This document shows positions 23,833 through 34,810 of a DNA stretch of 64,000 bases, one piece after another. Origin of the DNA: Nemophila menziesii (Eukaryota > Streptophyta > Magnoliopsida > Boraginales > Hydrophyllaceae); contig JARWIR010000002.1 of assembly GCA_029959085.1 (NCBI GenBank), positions 79,202,224 to 79,266,223 on the forward strand. The letters are read 5' to 3'. How positions within the stretch are numbered: position 1 is the first letter of the stretch; the number at the start of each line of letters is the position of its first letter. The notes beneath the pieces were generated by a model, which saw only the letters and a list, made by a program, of their open reading frames with translations, was not told the DNA's origin and searched no databases. The translations under genes and the position numbers were made by a program.

Positions 23833-24049
23833 TTTTTTAATGAGAAAATTCCATTTTTAGGCTAAACGTTATAAAAGTACCATTTTCAGGCCAAATGTAT
23901 TCAAAACGACATTTTTTTAGGTCATTTCACTAATTTCATGACATATTTCACAAATTTTAAGGACTATTTGGACACTTTGGATGTATTTATTATAGAAGGC
24001 GTAAATTCTCTCTCTAAAATTCTCTCTGCTTTCTCTCTAAAAAATATCC

Positions 24050-25140
24050 ATTAAAAAATTGATGGCCTAGAAAAATTCTGCAAATCCTACTGCTCTTTGT
24101 TCATCAATTTGTAGACTTAAGAATGTATTTTTCAAACATCAATTGTCTCGTACAAAACCAACCAACATCTGAGTCAAGCATATGGAGAAGATCTGACGTG
24201 ATTTCTTGACCATTAATAAGCCAATTAAATGGTGCAAATAAATGATCCCTCGCATGTGGAAGGCTTGGTAAAGGACAATGAGCTGTAGTAACGCGGAAGA
24301 AGGTTTGAAGATTCTTCTTTAATTTGGTCATATATTATGTTAATCAATCTACTTCAAATGCTTTTTCAATCTCATCTTTGACTATCCAACTTATCATCGA
24401 CTAGCAGGTCATGATCTAAAAGCCCCAATATCATTTGTTCATCTTATCATGATTTATGAGAGATCTTCCATCTAATTTGTCTACGAAATTGGTTTGTCTC
24501 AATTCTCTTGATGATAAGACCTGTAGCTACAATTTCTTCTTGATATTGGTTTTCCCCGTCCATTGTGGTAGTAAAGTTGTGAGCCTTACTGAGTGGGGTT
24601 ATAGTGAGTTTAAAGTGTTTGTTTTTTTTTCCAGAGAGAACATTTCTGATTTGGGTATGTTTAGATTATTTCAACCCATCTCTGATGATTGATCTAACCA
24701 CATGCATGGCTTATTGGGGTTTTCAACCACAGCTAATCAGTCTGAGAGCTCCTATAAGAATCTAAATCTCTTTGTTCTTTGGGTTATCAAGCACATGCAA
24801 ATTGTGATCGACAGGTTTAAAGCAATTTTCTAGATTTGCTTCTTACTTTACGGCGTTATCAGATTAATTGGGCAGATCGGTTTCTATTAACTTTCAATTT
24901 TCTAGTATTGCTGATTTCTTTTACTATCAACAATATCTTTCTTCATGGTTATTCTACAGAGTATTTTTCGATAATTAGTTACACTTCGTATTTCAAGATC
25001 TTAAGCTGCCGGTTTTGTTATGAGGTGTTATGTGGCTCTAGAAAGGTACCAATTAGTTTAGTCTTTATGATTCTCAAGACAGACTGAACATTCAGTAATC
25101 TAATTAACAAAAATTATAGTCTTCTTTTGTTTCAATTTGA
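24050..25140 (+). other. LINE-1 leader / ORF1 region without recognisable ORF1
   Basis: The space before ORF2 holds only short unrelated frames (24456-24692, 24836-25087). I see neither a DUF4283-type domain nor a CCHC knuckle, both usual in plant LINE ORF1. ORF1 has been lost, or the element has an atypical 5' end. Confidence 0.45.
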
Positions 25141-25146
25141 TGACCC

Positions 25147-28100
25147 TTGATGGATAATATAATGGTGTGGAACTGTCAGGGGGCTAGGGCGCCCTTGACA
25201 AGAAGTTCGTTTAAGTCACTGGTTAGGAAAAATAATATTTCTTTAGCCTGTTTGTTGGAAAGCCGTCTGAGAAAGAAAGATCTTAAATCTTGCTCTCACC
25301 TTAAGTCGTTTAATAATAACCATGTGGTCGACCCCGGTGGAAGAGCTTATAGGTCTGGGGGTATTGTGGTTGTGTGGAAAGACTCTATCTCTATTTCTGT
25401 TATGTTTTCCTCTTCAAACTTTGTAATGTTGGAAGTAATTGAATCAAAAGATGTTTCTTGGGTTTTGTTTTGTGTTCATGCGCCTAATAAAGAAGATGAT
25501 AAAAATAAATTTTGGCAATATCTTAACAAAAAGATTAATCAAATTGATAAACCGTTTATTATAAGGCGATTTCAACGATATATCGAAATTTGACGAAAAG
25601 AGAGGTAAGAAAACTCCTAATCTAGATCGGGTTTTAAAGTTTAATGAGTTTATCAACCATAACCATTTGGTGGATATCCCGAGCAAAGGGTTTTATTTTA
25701 CATGGGATAATCATGGGAAAGACCACGAGAATATTAAGGAAAGGCTGGATCGTGCTCTCGCAAGTATGGATTGGTGTGCGTCCTTCCCTGATGCTATTAT
25801 TAAGGTTCCTCCAGCAATTGGATCAGATCACTCACCGTTAATTCTTAAGCGTAATAACAAAAGGGATAGATATGATAAGTACTTCATTTTTTAGTCTCAA
25901 ATGGCTTGAACATTCGCAATGTAAGGATATTCTACGTGATAGTTGGAGGCAAAAGAGGATGTTAATAGTATTGTTAAATTTTGTGATAAACGTGATGCTA
26001 CTTGTATTGCGCTGCAAGGTTGGAGTAAAAAGACGTTTCATAATAATAGAAGAAGAATTGAAGAATTACAAAATGAATTAATCACGTTGAATAATGGACC
26101 TTATTTTGAGGAAAATGTGGAAAGAGAATTTATAATTAAGAAAGAAATTGAGGAACTATGGAGAGTGGAAGAAATGTTTTGGGAAGATCGAGCCAGAGAC
26201 CTACATATTAAGAACGGTGATAAAAATACTCGATATTTCTTTGCTAAAACTATGAGTATAAGGAAGATTAATAGAATTTGCACTATTAAAAACAATGATG
26301 GAGAATGGACAGAGAAGGCAAAAGAAATTAAGCAAATTATTAGTTCATATTATCATAATATATTCAAAGAAAATCCTACAAGTGATAATAATATTATTAC
26401 GCAGTATATTTCGTCTAAAGTTACTTATTCAATGAATGAAGAGCTTACAAGTGCTCCATCAATGAAGGAGGTCACGATAGCTGTTTTTGATATGTCTGGA
26501 TCAAAAGCCCTTAGCCCTGATGGGCTTCCAGGAAAGTTCTATCACGAGTTTTGGGACACTATCAAAGGTGATATCTTTAACATTGTGAAAAATTTCTTTG
26601 AGTCTAATTTAGATTTGAAGAAAATCAATGATTCTGTTATTACACTTATCCCCAAAGGATCAACTCAGGAGTATGTTAAAGACTATAGGCCAATATCATG
26701 TGAACAATTTTGTTATAAAATTATTGCTAAGATGTTGGCTTCCAGATTACAAAAAATATATGAATGATATTGTGTCTCCTACACAAGCGGCCTTTATAAA
26801 AGGTAGGAATATAAAGATAATATCCTTATTGCGCAGGGAATTGCTTTCTTCCTTAATACCAAAAGAAGAACTAAAAAATACTATGCGACAGTTAAATTAG
26901 ATATGTAAAAGGCATATGATCAGGTTAACTGGAATTTTCTTACTAGAACGCTATCGGCTTTGTGGTTCTATGATAAATGGGTTAAGTGGGTTATGAATTA
27001 TGTATCTTCAGTCTCATTTTAAATCAAAGTTAATGGTCAAAGATTAAAGAAGTTCCAACCATCTCAAGGTCTTAGACAAGGGGATCCGTTGTCTCCCCTT
27101 CTTTTCTCGTTGCTTACGGAAAGCCTTATGAGTCTTATTAATTTTCATTGCCGGGAAGGATCAATTAAAGGAATCTCTATAAAAAGACATTGTCCGATTC
27201 TTACACATTTGCTTTTTGCTGACGATGCACTGTTTTTCATTAATATTAATTAAAAAGAAATCGAGACATTCTAGGAGGTCTTGCGAGATTATTGTAATGC
27301 GTCAGGTCAACGTATTAATTTTGGAAAATCTTCGATCGTTTTTAGTAAGAATACGCCGACTGAGATAAGAGATGATGTATCTCACAAGCTTAACACTGAA
27401 CATACTAATGACTTGGGGAAGTACTTGGAAATTCTGCTTTCAATTAAAAGGGCTAAGAGTCAAAATCTGGATTATATTAAAGACCGGTTACTCTCAAAAT
27501 CAGCAAGTTGGGTGGCAAGTTTATTGTCTGATGGAGGTAACGAAACTCTTATTAAAGCAGTTCTACAAGCTATACCAAATTATGCTATGTCAATCTTTGA
27601 ATTCCCAAAGACGTTGTGTAAAAAGATGTCGAGTATTGTGGAAATTTTTTGGTGGGACTCCTCTAATAGGAATAGAATTCATTGGGTTGCATGGAAGAAA
27701 ATTGCTAGATCTAAGAAAGTTGGTGGCCTTGGATTTGGAGACTTCCATAAGATGAATATTTGCTATGTTGGCTGCACAGGCATGGAGAATTATTCATAAG
27801 CTAGATTCATTCGCCACAAGAGTTTTATAAGCAATTTATTTTCCTGATTGTGATATCTGGGACACTAAACTTAAGGAAAAGATCGTGGAGCTGGGCTAGT
27901 ATATTTAAAAGTTTTCAATTTCTTAAAAAACATTGTATCTGGAAGGTGGGTGATGGGTCGCAAATAAATATTTGGAATCATTGTTGGATCAAGATAGGGT
28001 TGTATGAGGATAAGCCATCTAATTGTTCGTTTGTTAAGGTTAGTGAGTTACTTAATAAACAAGGCAACGATTGGGATTTCAATATTCTTAAAAGCATGTT

Positions 28101-29222
28101 TTCAAATGAGATGATTTCATACATTCGAGAAATACCAATTATCAAATATAATAAGGAAGATAAAATTATTTGGCCACTGTCCAAGAATGGGAATATTCAA
28201 CAAAATCTGGGTATCATGCCATTATTGATGAGGATATTGCTAATGAATCACAATCCTCTAGAAATGGGGAATCCTTGAAAGGTGACCTATGGAATATTGT
28301 ATGGAGAGATAACGTACAAGCAAAGATTAAAAAATTTGGATGGAAAGTTTGTAATAACGCGATCTCAACAAAAAATAATTTGGTCAGGCGAAAATGTTTG
28401 AAAGAAGATTTGTGTGAGTGGTGTGAAATGGAAGGGGAAAATGTGTCTCATCTTATTCTTAAATGCCCACTTAGCGGGGAGGTTTGGGCTAAATCTCCTC
28501 TTCAAATTAGAGTTGATTCATCTCTTCATGATAATATGGCGGAATGGTTATTAAATACGGTTCATAGTTTCTCTAATAACGGATGGGATAAAAAAGTTGT
28601 TATTGCATATATCCTTTATTTAATGTGGAATATTTGGAAGGAAAGAATGAAATGCTTTCATGAGAGGAAAGCATGGTGTATAAATGATATATTTTATCGA
28701 GTAAAAGATAACATGAGGAGACTTTTTGGAGATAAACTGATGACATGGCAAATAGACAAGGTAGATAACGAGGAGCTTAATAAAGAAATTGATAATCCAG
28801 CTGCAACTGATACGGCTGAAATGGTTTGGATGTGTGATACTTCGTTCAAATATTGTAATAGTACCTTAGCAGTCGCCGCTATTGGAGTTAATACAAGTGG
28901 CTATATTGATAGGAAGGTTAACTTGAGGTGTAATATCAATAAGGTTATTATTGGTGAGGCTTGGGCCATGTTACTGGCCATGAGATCGTCTTATGATCTC
29001 TCTAGTAAGAGGGTTTTATTTTACTCGGATAACCTTGAGTTAATTCAAGGAATTAAGAAGAAGACCGGGCTTCATTGGAGCCTAAAACCCATTCTTTCTG
29101 AAATAGAAAGTTGGCTAGGTCGTTGTTCACATTGGGAAGTTAAATATATTAATAGATGCTACAACACTACATCATATGCTCTGGCAAGATGTACAAGGAA
29201 GAATATCGATATATCATGTTAA
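25147..29222 (+). pseudogene. LINE-1 ORF2: endonuclease, reverse transcriptase, zinc-binding, RNase H
   Basis: It starts MDNIMVWNCQG, the apurinic-type endonuclease N-terminus; later LLESR and GSDHSPLIL are further endonuclease motifs. Reverse transcriptase follows with DGLPGKFYHEF, DYRPIS, TQAAFIKGRN, LRQGDPLSPLLFSLLTESL (about 27070-27130) and FADDALFF (27215-27238). A zf-RVT motif CEWCEMEGENVSHLILKCP lies near 28410-28470. The last 400 bases encode an RNase H fold with CDTSFK, GEAWAMLLAM and FYSDNLELI, supplying the usual D-E-D residues. Frameshifts or stops occur near 25590, 25890, 26765, 26900, 27254, 27797 and 28270. Retrotransposition is not possible from this copy. Confidence 0.88.
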
Positions 29223-31089
29223 ATAAATTTCTCTTTAGTTGATTCGGATAGGTTACTTAATAGTATTTGTAGGAAGTAATCTTTGTATGTTTTATTTTTT
29301 TGACAAAAAAAAATTGGACACTTTGAATAAAGTTTCTAGTTTATGATGCAACCAAATAAATATATATCTTATTTATAATGTCCAAATTGTTCTTAAAATC
29401 TATGAAATATTTCACGAAATTAAAGAAATGGTCTAAAAATGACCCTTTTGAATACATTTGGTCTAAAAATGATCATTTTGAAACGTTTGGCCTGAAAATG
29501 TTTTTAGGGCATAGGCAATGGCCTAAAAATAGAATTTCTCTTTTCTAATTAGTTGTTTATTTTTGGAGTGGTAAATGGTATCAGAGAGTTTAGAGTAATT
29601 TCTAAGCGTAAGCCGGGTAAAATTCTCAAACTATAGAAAATAGGTATAGAGTAAATACAAACCAATAAAATACCTATTCTAGAATGAATCAGAGATGATT
29701 GAATAAGTAATATATAACGAATTGGACATACTAAAAACAATAGTAACCAACTCACAGAATCAGAATTATGAAATACATATATGAGAGATGGGAAATATAT
29801 TAATGCGGTAACAACATTTAGGAATGGGAAAATGATGGATAGCAATGTTACGATGGATATATAAGTTATAAAATATATAAAAATAATATCGCCTTAAAAT
29901 ATTGAAGTCCTAATTAGGTATACACAAATTTCGACTCCCCTTTCCATGTGGACGTTGCCTAAACATCTTATGCAAATGCCTTAGGACCTAGAGGAAAAAA
30001 TGATGACAAATGAGAGTATATATTTGAAAGCATTAAACAAGAAAAATTAGCTTATCTTTTCTTAAGTTAATGAAAATTAGAAATAATTTTACTTTTGCCT
30101 AATTAATTCCCATTTTGACAGGTTTTCCCAAAATTTGAAATATAAGTCTTCTTAATCACATGAACTTAAATATTGGTCCTTGTTATTCCTTATATTTCTT
30201 TTTTGCCTGAGTTGTTAATTATTTTTAACCTATAAAATCCAAAAAACTATTAAAAAAATATTTTATTACATAAGTTTTTACAAATCTAAAATCTCCAAAA
30301 CTTCTAAATTTATTACACGTACGTTCCTATCACAAAACCCACCCATACTTTTCTCTACTTATTACTTTTCCCATATGTTTTAAAACAAAAGAAACTCAAA
30401 AATTTCATATTTTGTACACACACCTCCCATCCCACGTACCAATGAAATTTAAAGTTCCTTTAAATAACACGTGGGAGATTAGAAAATTCGAGACACATGG
30501 AAAAGGTCACAATATATTTTTATCACACTGATTAATTAACCATGATTTCGATTGCTAGTTACATTAAGAAGTAATTCAAAATACTACACTTTATTGAAAA
30601 TACAAAGAGTATAGAAAACAAATTATTTTCAATTGAAAAAATTGTAAAATTCCATGTCCAATAGAGTTAATACAATTAACTAGGATGTGCATAAAGCATC
30701 CTCTGATTCACGGGAATTCAGATGGTTTACTCTACAAATTTTATTTTGAAAATGGAAACTATGTGTTTTATGAAATGATATCAAAATCTTGCAGAGTGGT
30801 TTGACTCCTATCAGTTTTTTTTTAGATATGGTTAAGCCTTAAATATGTGGAAATTTGATAATATAGTCTTAAAGAACTTACCTAAACTGGATCATAAACA
30901 TTAGGTAATTTTAATATTTTTATGCGGAAATTATGAATAATGCTAACACGTCCATACATAGAGATTTGTATAAAAACTTAAAAAATATTAACTTTAAAAT
31001 GATATTTTGAATTATAATTATGTTATTGAAAATAATATAAAACCCTTTAATGACATTATTTTGTAATTTTAGATACAAAACATGTGTAT

Positions 31090-31320
31090 CTAATCAGCAA
31101 TCCAACACTTTCTTGCACAAGCATTGAAACATTCTGAAAGAACAGTTTGTGTCGAGAAGCATTCGCTAGCACAATCGGTGAAGCATCCCATATCTACATG
31201 TCCACGTTTAAAATTCTTTAAAATTTCTGCATCACGTGAAGACGACACTGATATTGTCATCAAATAGATTATCAAAATTATAAGAACCCATATTATACTT
31301 GAACCAATATTTTTCTTCAT
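31090..31320 (-). CDS. small secreted cysteine-rich peptide, thionin-like
   Basis: An intact 76-codon frame. Residues 1-28 form a signal peptide: two lysines, a long Ile/Leu/Val core and a small-residue end. The mature part is about 48 residues with six cysteines at 46, 50, 54, 64, 68 and 72, giving CX3CX3C - X9 - CX3CX3C. The ladder of cysteines four apart suggests two short helices joined by three disulfides, as in helical-hairpin or thionin-like plant peptides; classical defensins and true thionins have other spacings. It would be secreted to the apoplast, perhaps antimicrobial or signalling; this is inference. The homologous copy at 60310-60550 keeps all six cysteines but is frameshifted. 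The frame is conserved in the only non-transposon DNA of the region, which supports a real gene. Confidence 0.7.
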   Translation of the reverse strand: MKKNIGSSIIWVLIILIIYLMTISVSSSRDAEILKNFKRGHVDMGCFTDCASECFSTQTVLSECFNACARKCWIAD

Positions 31321-31383
31321 CTTCGATCAATTTCCTCACTTATTATTGTAAACTAGTTATAAACTTCTCTAGTTAGGTTACGA

Positions 31384-31393
31384 ATATATATAG
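31384..31393 (-). promoter_or_regulatory. candidate TATA box of the cysteine-rich peptide gene
   Basis: The minus strand reads TATATATATTCG about 65-75 bases upstream of the ATG at 31320, a plausible TATA distance for a short leader. The second copy keeps the same TATATATA (about 60613-60622). Mere AT-richness is the alternative. Confidence 0.4.
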
Positions 31394-31542
31394 TACATTA
31401 ATACAATATATAGATTTTTTTGGCATGAAACTGATAAGCTTTTATTTTTTATGTTACATATGATATTGAATGTGGTCTTTAGTGTTGCAGTTTGTTTTTT
31501 GCAAAGGTCAAAGTAAAATGAAGGATTTAAATATTGAATGTG

Positions 31543-32239
31543 TTGCATTTAAGTTTTGGCCATTCAGTTTTTCTTTTTGATTTTCTCATATAGAATTCTC
31601 CAATAAATACTCTTATTGTGGCTATTATTTTCACAACTAGAAACAAGAAAGGTTTTTTATTAACTTCCTTATGATTTTGTTAATAGCAAAACATAGTCGA
31701 AAGGGGTCAAATTTATAATTTGTGATTAGCGACTTATAGTTTTCAAATTGACTAGTAGAGTTTAAACATTAAGTCCTATCACATTAGAAAACACAAATAT
31801 TTAATCCCCCAGAATTCGCATTCCCAAAACTTTAGGTTATGGAAAATTAGTCCTCAGATTAGAGCAACTCTTAAACAACCTCCATGTAGATGATATGTAT
31901 TAGAAGGTATGTATGATTTGCTTTCAGTTCATTTGTGTGGTGTGATTCTCGATTATGGATTAACCAGTTGTTAAGGAAACTTGGGTAGAGCATAATTTTT
32001 TTGGTGATGGGTATACATGTGTGTGAAAAAGATGAATGAAAAATTTAATCTTCAAAGGGAGAGGGATGGGATAGGTTTGATTGATATGAAAGGTATGTGC
32101 ATAGAAAATAATAAGTTTTTGGGGTTTATTTGACCTTTTTAAACATATAATGTAAATAGTGTGTGAGGTGGGGAAGTGTATGCAATGCCAATAATAAACT
32201 TTTGAGTTTTCAATGTTATACTATTTATTGGGTTAAATA
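31543..32239. other. intergenic, no recognised feature
   Basis: AT-rich DNA without a convincing frame, inverted repeat or LTR edge. It joins the duplicated segment to the Athila-like fragment that begins near 32240. Confidence 0.5.
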
Positions 32240-34810
32240 ATAAATCTAGAGGTGGATGAAAATACCTTGCATATTATTTAGGTGATCATAAAAGGGTTCA
32301 TTTGGAATTTTTGGAAATCCGTATAAGCGCATAAGTTGGGTTGAGTGAGAACATCTTGAGAGTAACTCAAACTCTAGGGAAATTAGTTGATGGCTAGTGA
32401 GGAGAGCGCCGAAAGCCCACTCTAAAGTATCCAAATATACGTATCACACCTACCCTAAGCCTAAATTACATCGTTAAAGACCTTAGGATTCTTGACTATA
32501 CAAATTAGAAGCTTCCATACCAATAGAGAGTAATTAGTTGGACCTTAAAACCTAGCGAGGATTGAGGGACACCCTATATCCACCATTGTGAAGTATGAAA
32601 TGACCTATCTCCAAGAATTGAGACTCTAATGGGATCTTGAAATCAACATGTGTAGATTTCATTTATTTGATAGTTATATATTTGATCTGGTTTGTAAATT
32701 ATGCTATATGAGACTTGTTAATATTTGTGCTTTAGTGTCATTCGTTATGTGTTCTACTCTTTCTCCTTTCTAGAGCTTATTGAATTAAACCCTTCTAAAC
32801 TTCTTTTCTTTTCTATTTTGTCAGGATGACAAAACCTTGAGTTGGGGGTCTTGATTTCTCTCTTTTTGTGATGGATTAATCCATTAACGATACACTATTA
32901 TAGTAGTTTTTTGGGGCTAAGTGAGAGATTTTTTCCATTTTTTCCATTTATTTCCTATATTGTACTTTTACTCCTAGTTTTGGACTTATGACTATTTATT
33001 GAGATTTTTGTGCTTTAATTATGTGTTTAGTGTGTATCTTTTTGGTACATGTTTAATACAAGGGTTCAAGAGTAAGAGAATAAGTCAAATAGTTAAGATA
33101 AACCTCAACTCAAAGCGGAAATTGAGCTTAGGGACACTTTAGGGAGTTGGAGCCTTTACTAGAAGATTCTTGCACCTTCGTGTTTCTGTCACTACGACTT
33201 TTTGGTGAGATCTTTGTACATGATTCGTTTTTATTTGGACAGTGCTTGAAGTTAGCGTCGCGTGACAAGTAGCAAAACACAGTTCGGAGTTAAGATAAAG
33301 AAGTTATGCCTGTTGCACCCGCCGTAATTCGAACTAGAAATCTAGTTAAGTAAAAACAGGTTGGGCCTCTTCTAAACCTAATTTCCTAAACCTAAAGAGA
33401 GCCCAACATTTTTCGGAAACTATATAAGCTCATCTTCTAGCCCCATATCAGTACACTTCATTTTACAAATCATATTATCCATCAGAAAGAGGAGGAGGAG
33501 AAGTGCCTAAAGAGAAGGAAGAGGAAGAACAAGGGTTTGTCTATGCACCCAAACATTCTACCTCAACCCATCACCATCTCCTTCCACCATCAACAGTAGC
33601 TATCATTTAATTTAAGTTTTAAACATGAATTTGTCTTTTGTTTTAATTATTTTTCTTTCGTTAGTGCTACTCAATTATGAGCTAAACTATCACTACTCGA
33701 GTATGCTTTTGTAATACATCGTGTCATATTTTTTATTATGTTATTACATTTGAGATATCTATTGATGTTTAATTGAGTTGGGTTTGAATTTATATTTCCA
33801 TTCTTTGTGTATTTGTTATAATTAATCCTATGCTCTCTCCAAGTAGCAGGAGCTGTCATAATTGTCCTAACACTCGAGAGAGGGAAGATATTACAGAACT
33901 AGTACACAAGCAACTAGTGCCTTGAACTGGCGGGTTCTTGCACGCTAGGGAGTCAATAGGGTTAGTGGGACTAAGCCTAACCGAAAGACGAAGGATGAAT
34001 AAGGTAGAGAGCTAAGATCACCCATACGGGCACTTAGATTGAACTAGAATCCCGATTAATGGAACAAAAAAACCACTCACCCTTTTTAATAACAAAGCCA
34101 ATCATCGGCGTAATATATTACTTAGCAATATCCTCAAGCATTCATCTCATCGAGTTTACATATTTCTTTGTATCTGGTAAAAGTGGTTCTCTGCTAGCGA
34201 GAGTCAGTAGTCTCTGCCGTTGCAGGTCCTTCTCCTTCCACTGAGACGACCCTATTTTCCATTTGCACGAGATGAGTGAAAACCCAAGGGGCGTAGCGTA
34301 GGAGGAAGAAAGATATAACTTATCTCTGTTCCAAACATTTCCTAAAAGTAGATGACAAAATGATCTTTGGCTTCGATTCGGGCCATGTGGATGTCTTGGG
34401 CCGAAGGCGTCCCCTTCCCTTACCCTTCCTTATCTTATCATCAGAGATTGAGATGGAAGATTTTCTAATAAGAGTCAGATCTCTCTTTCTTAGGCTCTCT
34501 CTAGTATGTTTGATTAATCATTTTATTTGTTTATTTTCATTCTTGTTTAATCATAATTCTTAGCTTATATCTATTTGCATTTATATTTTTATTGGTTGTT
34601 AATCAAATCAAGACCAAACAAATATTTTCCTTTTATCTTTCATTATTTCAGTTAAAACTTCATGCATTTACACGTTATTTGAAAACCTTGAATCACAATA
34701 ATCCCTATAGAAAACAATAACCTTACTTATCATTCTGGCTTACTATGATTCAAACTATATGGAGTCACTCCCCCTATTATTGTCAATTTATTTTATCAAC
34801 AGAGACGATA
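32240..34810 (+). repeat. Athila-like fragment: 3' noncoding region plus LTR
   Basis: 32240-32835 aligns with the distal 3' region of element D (49620-50100), including the hairpin at 32816-32834. GAGTTGGGGGTCT (32839-32851) is the polypurine tract and TGATTTCTC at 32852 starts the LTR. A TATATAAG box lies near 33420. The LTR seems to end near 34800 at ATCAACAGAGACGA. No primer site or gag follows; instead another element's 3' region begins, so this is a joined fragment. Frames at 33671-34563 are not genes. Confidence 0.65.
32816..32834 (+). other. PPT-proximal hairpin in the 32-kb fragment
   Basis: TTTTGTCAGGATGACAAAA: an 8-bp perfect stem around the loop GGA, four bases before the polypurine tract. 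Three stem pairs differ from the version in D without loss of pairing. Confidence 0.75.

Larger units (their letters stand above)
23982..29313 (+). mobile_element. LINE-1: plant non-LTR retrotransposon with RNase H
   Basis: Flanked by TTGGACACTTTGGA (23968-23981) and TTGGACACTTTGAA (29314-29327), a target duplication with one mismatch inside the fold-back element. It ends in a short A tract (29305-29313). The first 1.1 kb has CT-rich repeats (about 24000-24045) typical of a plant LINE leader but no recognisable ORF1. ORF2 occupies 25147-29222 and is broken. The insertion is old enough for about six frame breaks. Confidence 0.88.
23842..29540. mobile_element. Mutator-like fold-back element split by LINE-1
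   Basis: The left arm (23842-23981) is the imperfect inverted repeat of the right arm (29327-29540): GAGAAAATTCCATTTTTAGG on the left answers GAGAAATTCTATTTTTAGG on the reverse strand of the right end. Both arms contain repeated CCAAATGTATTCAAAA / CATTTTTAG units. The 9-bp flanks TTTTTTAAT (23833-23841) and TTTTCTAAT (29541-29549) differ at one base, as expected of a Mutator-type duplication. Without the LINE the element is about 354 bp with no coding capacity. Confidence 0.8.
29720..31542. repeat. duplicated segment, copy 1 (with intact cysteine-rich peptide gene)
   Basis: The segment matches about 58815-60772 in the same orientation with many scattered differences and small indels. Copy 1 holds an intact small gene; copy 2 a broken one. 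It carries no transposon hallmarks, so it looks like a genomic segmental duplication. Upstream, 29550-29720 has no clear feature. Confidence 0.85.

Noticed and set aside
29549..29845. A 98-residue minus-strand hydrophobic frame beside the duplicated segment.
   Set aside because: It crosses the boundary of the duplicated segment and is not kept in the second copy.
34059..34563. Two small plus-strand frames in the 34-kb LTR.
   Set aside because: They lie in LTR sequence, share no domain and are not conserved in related LTRs.
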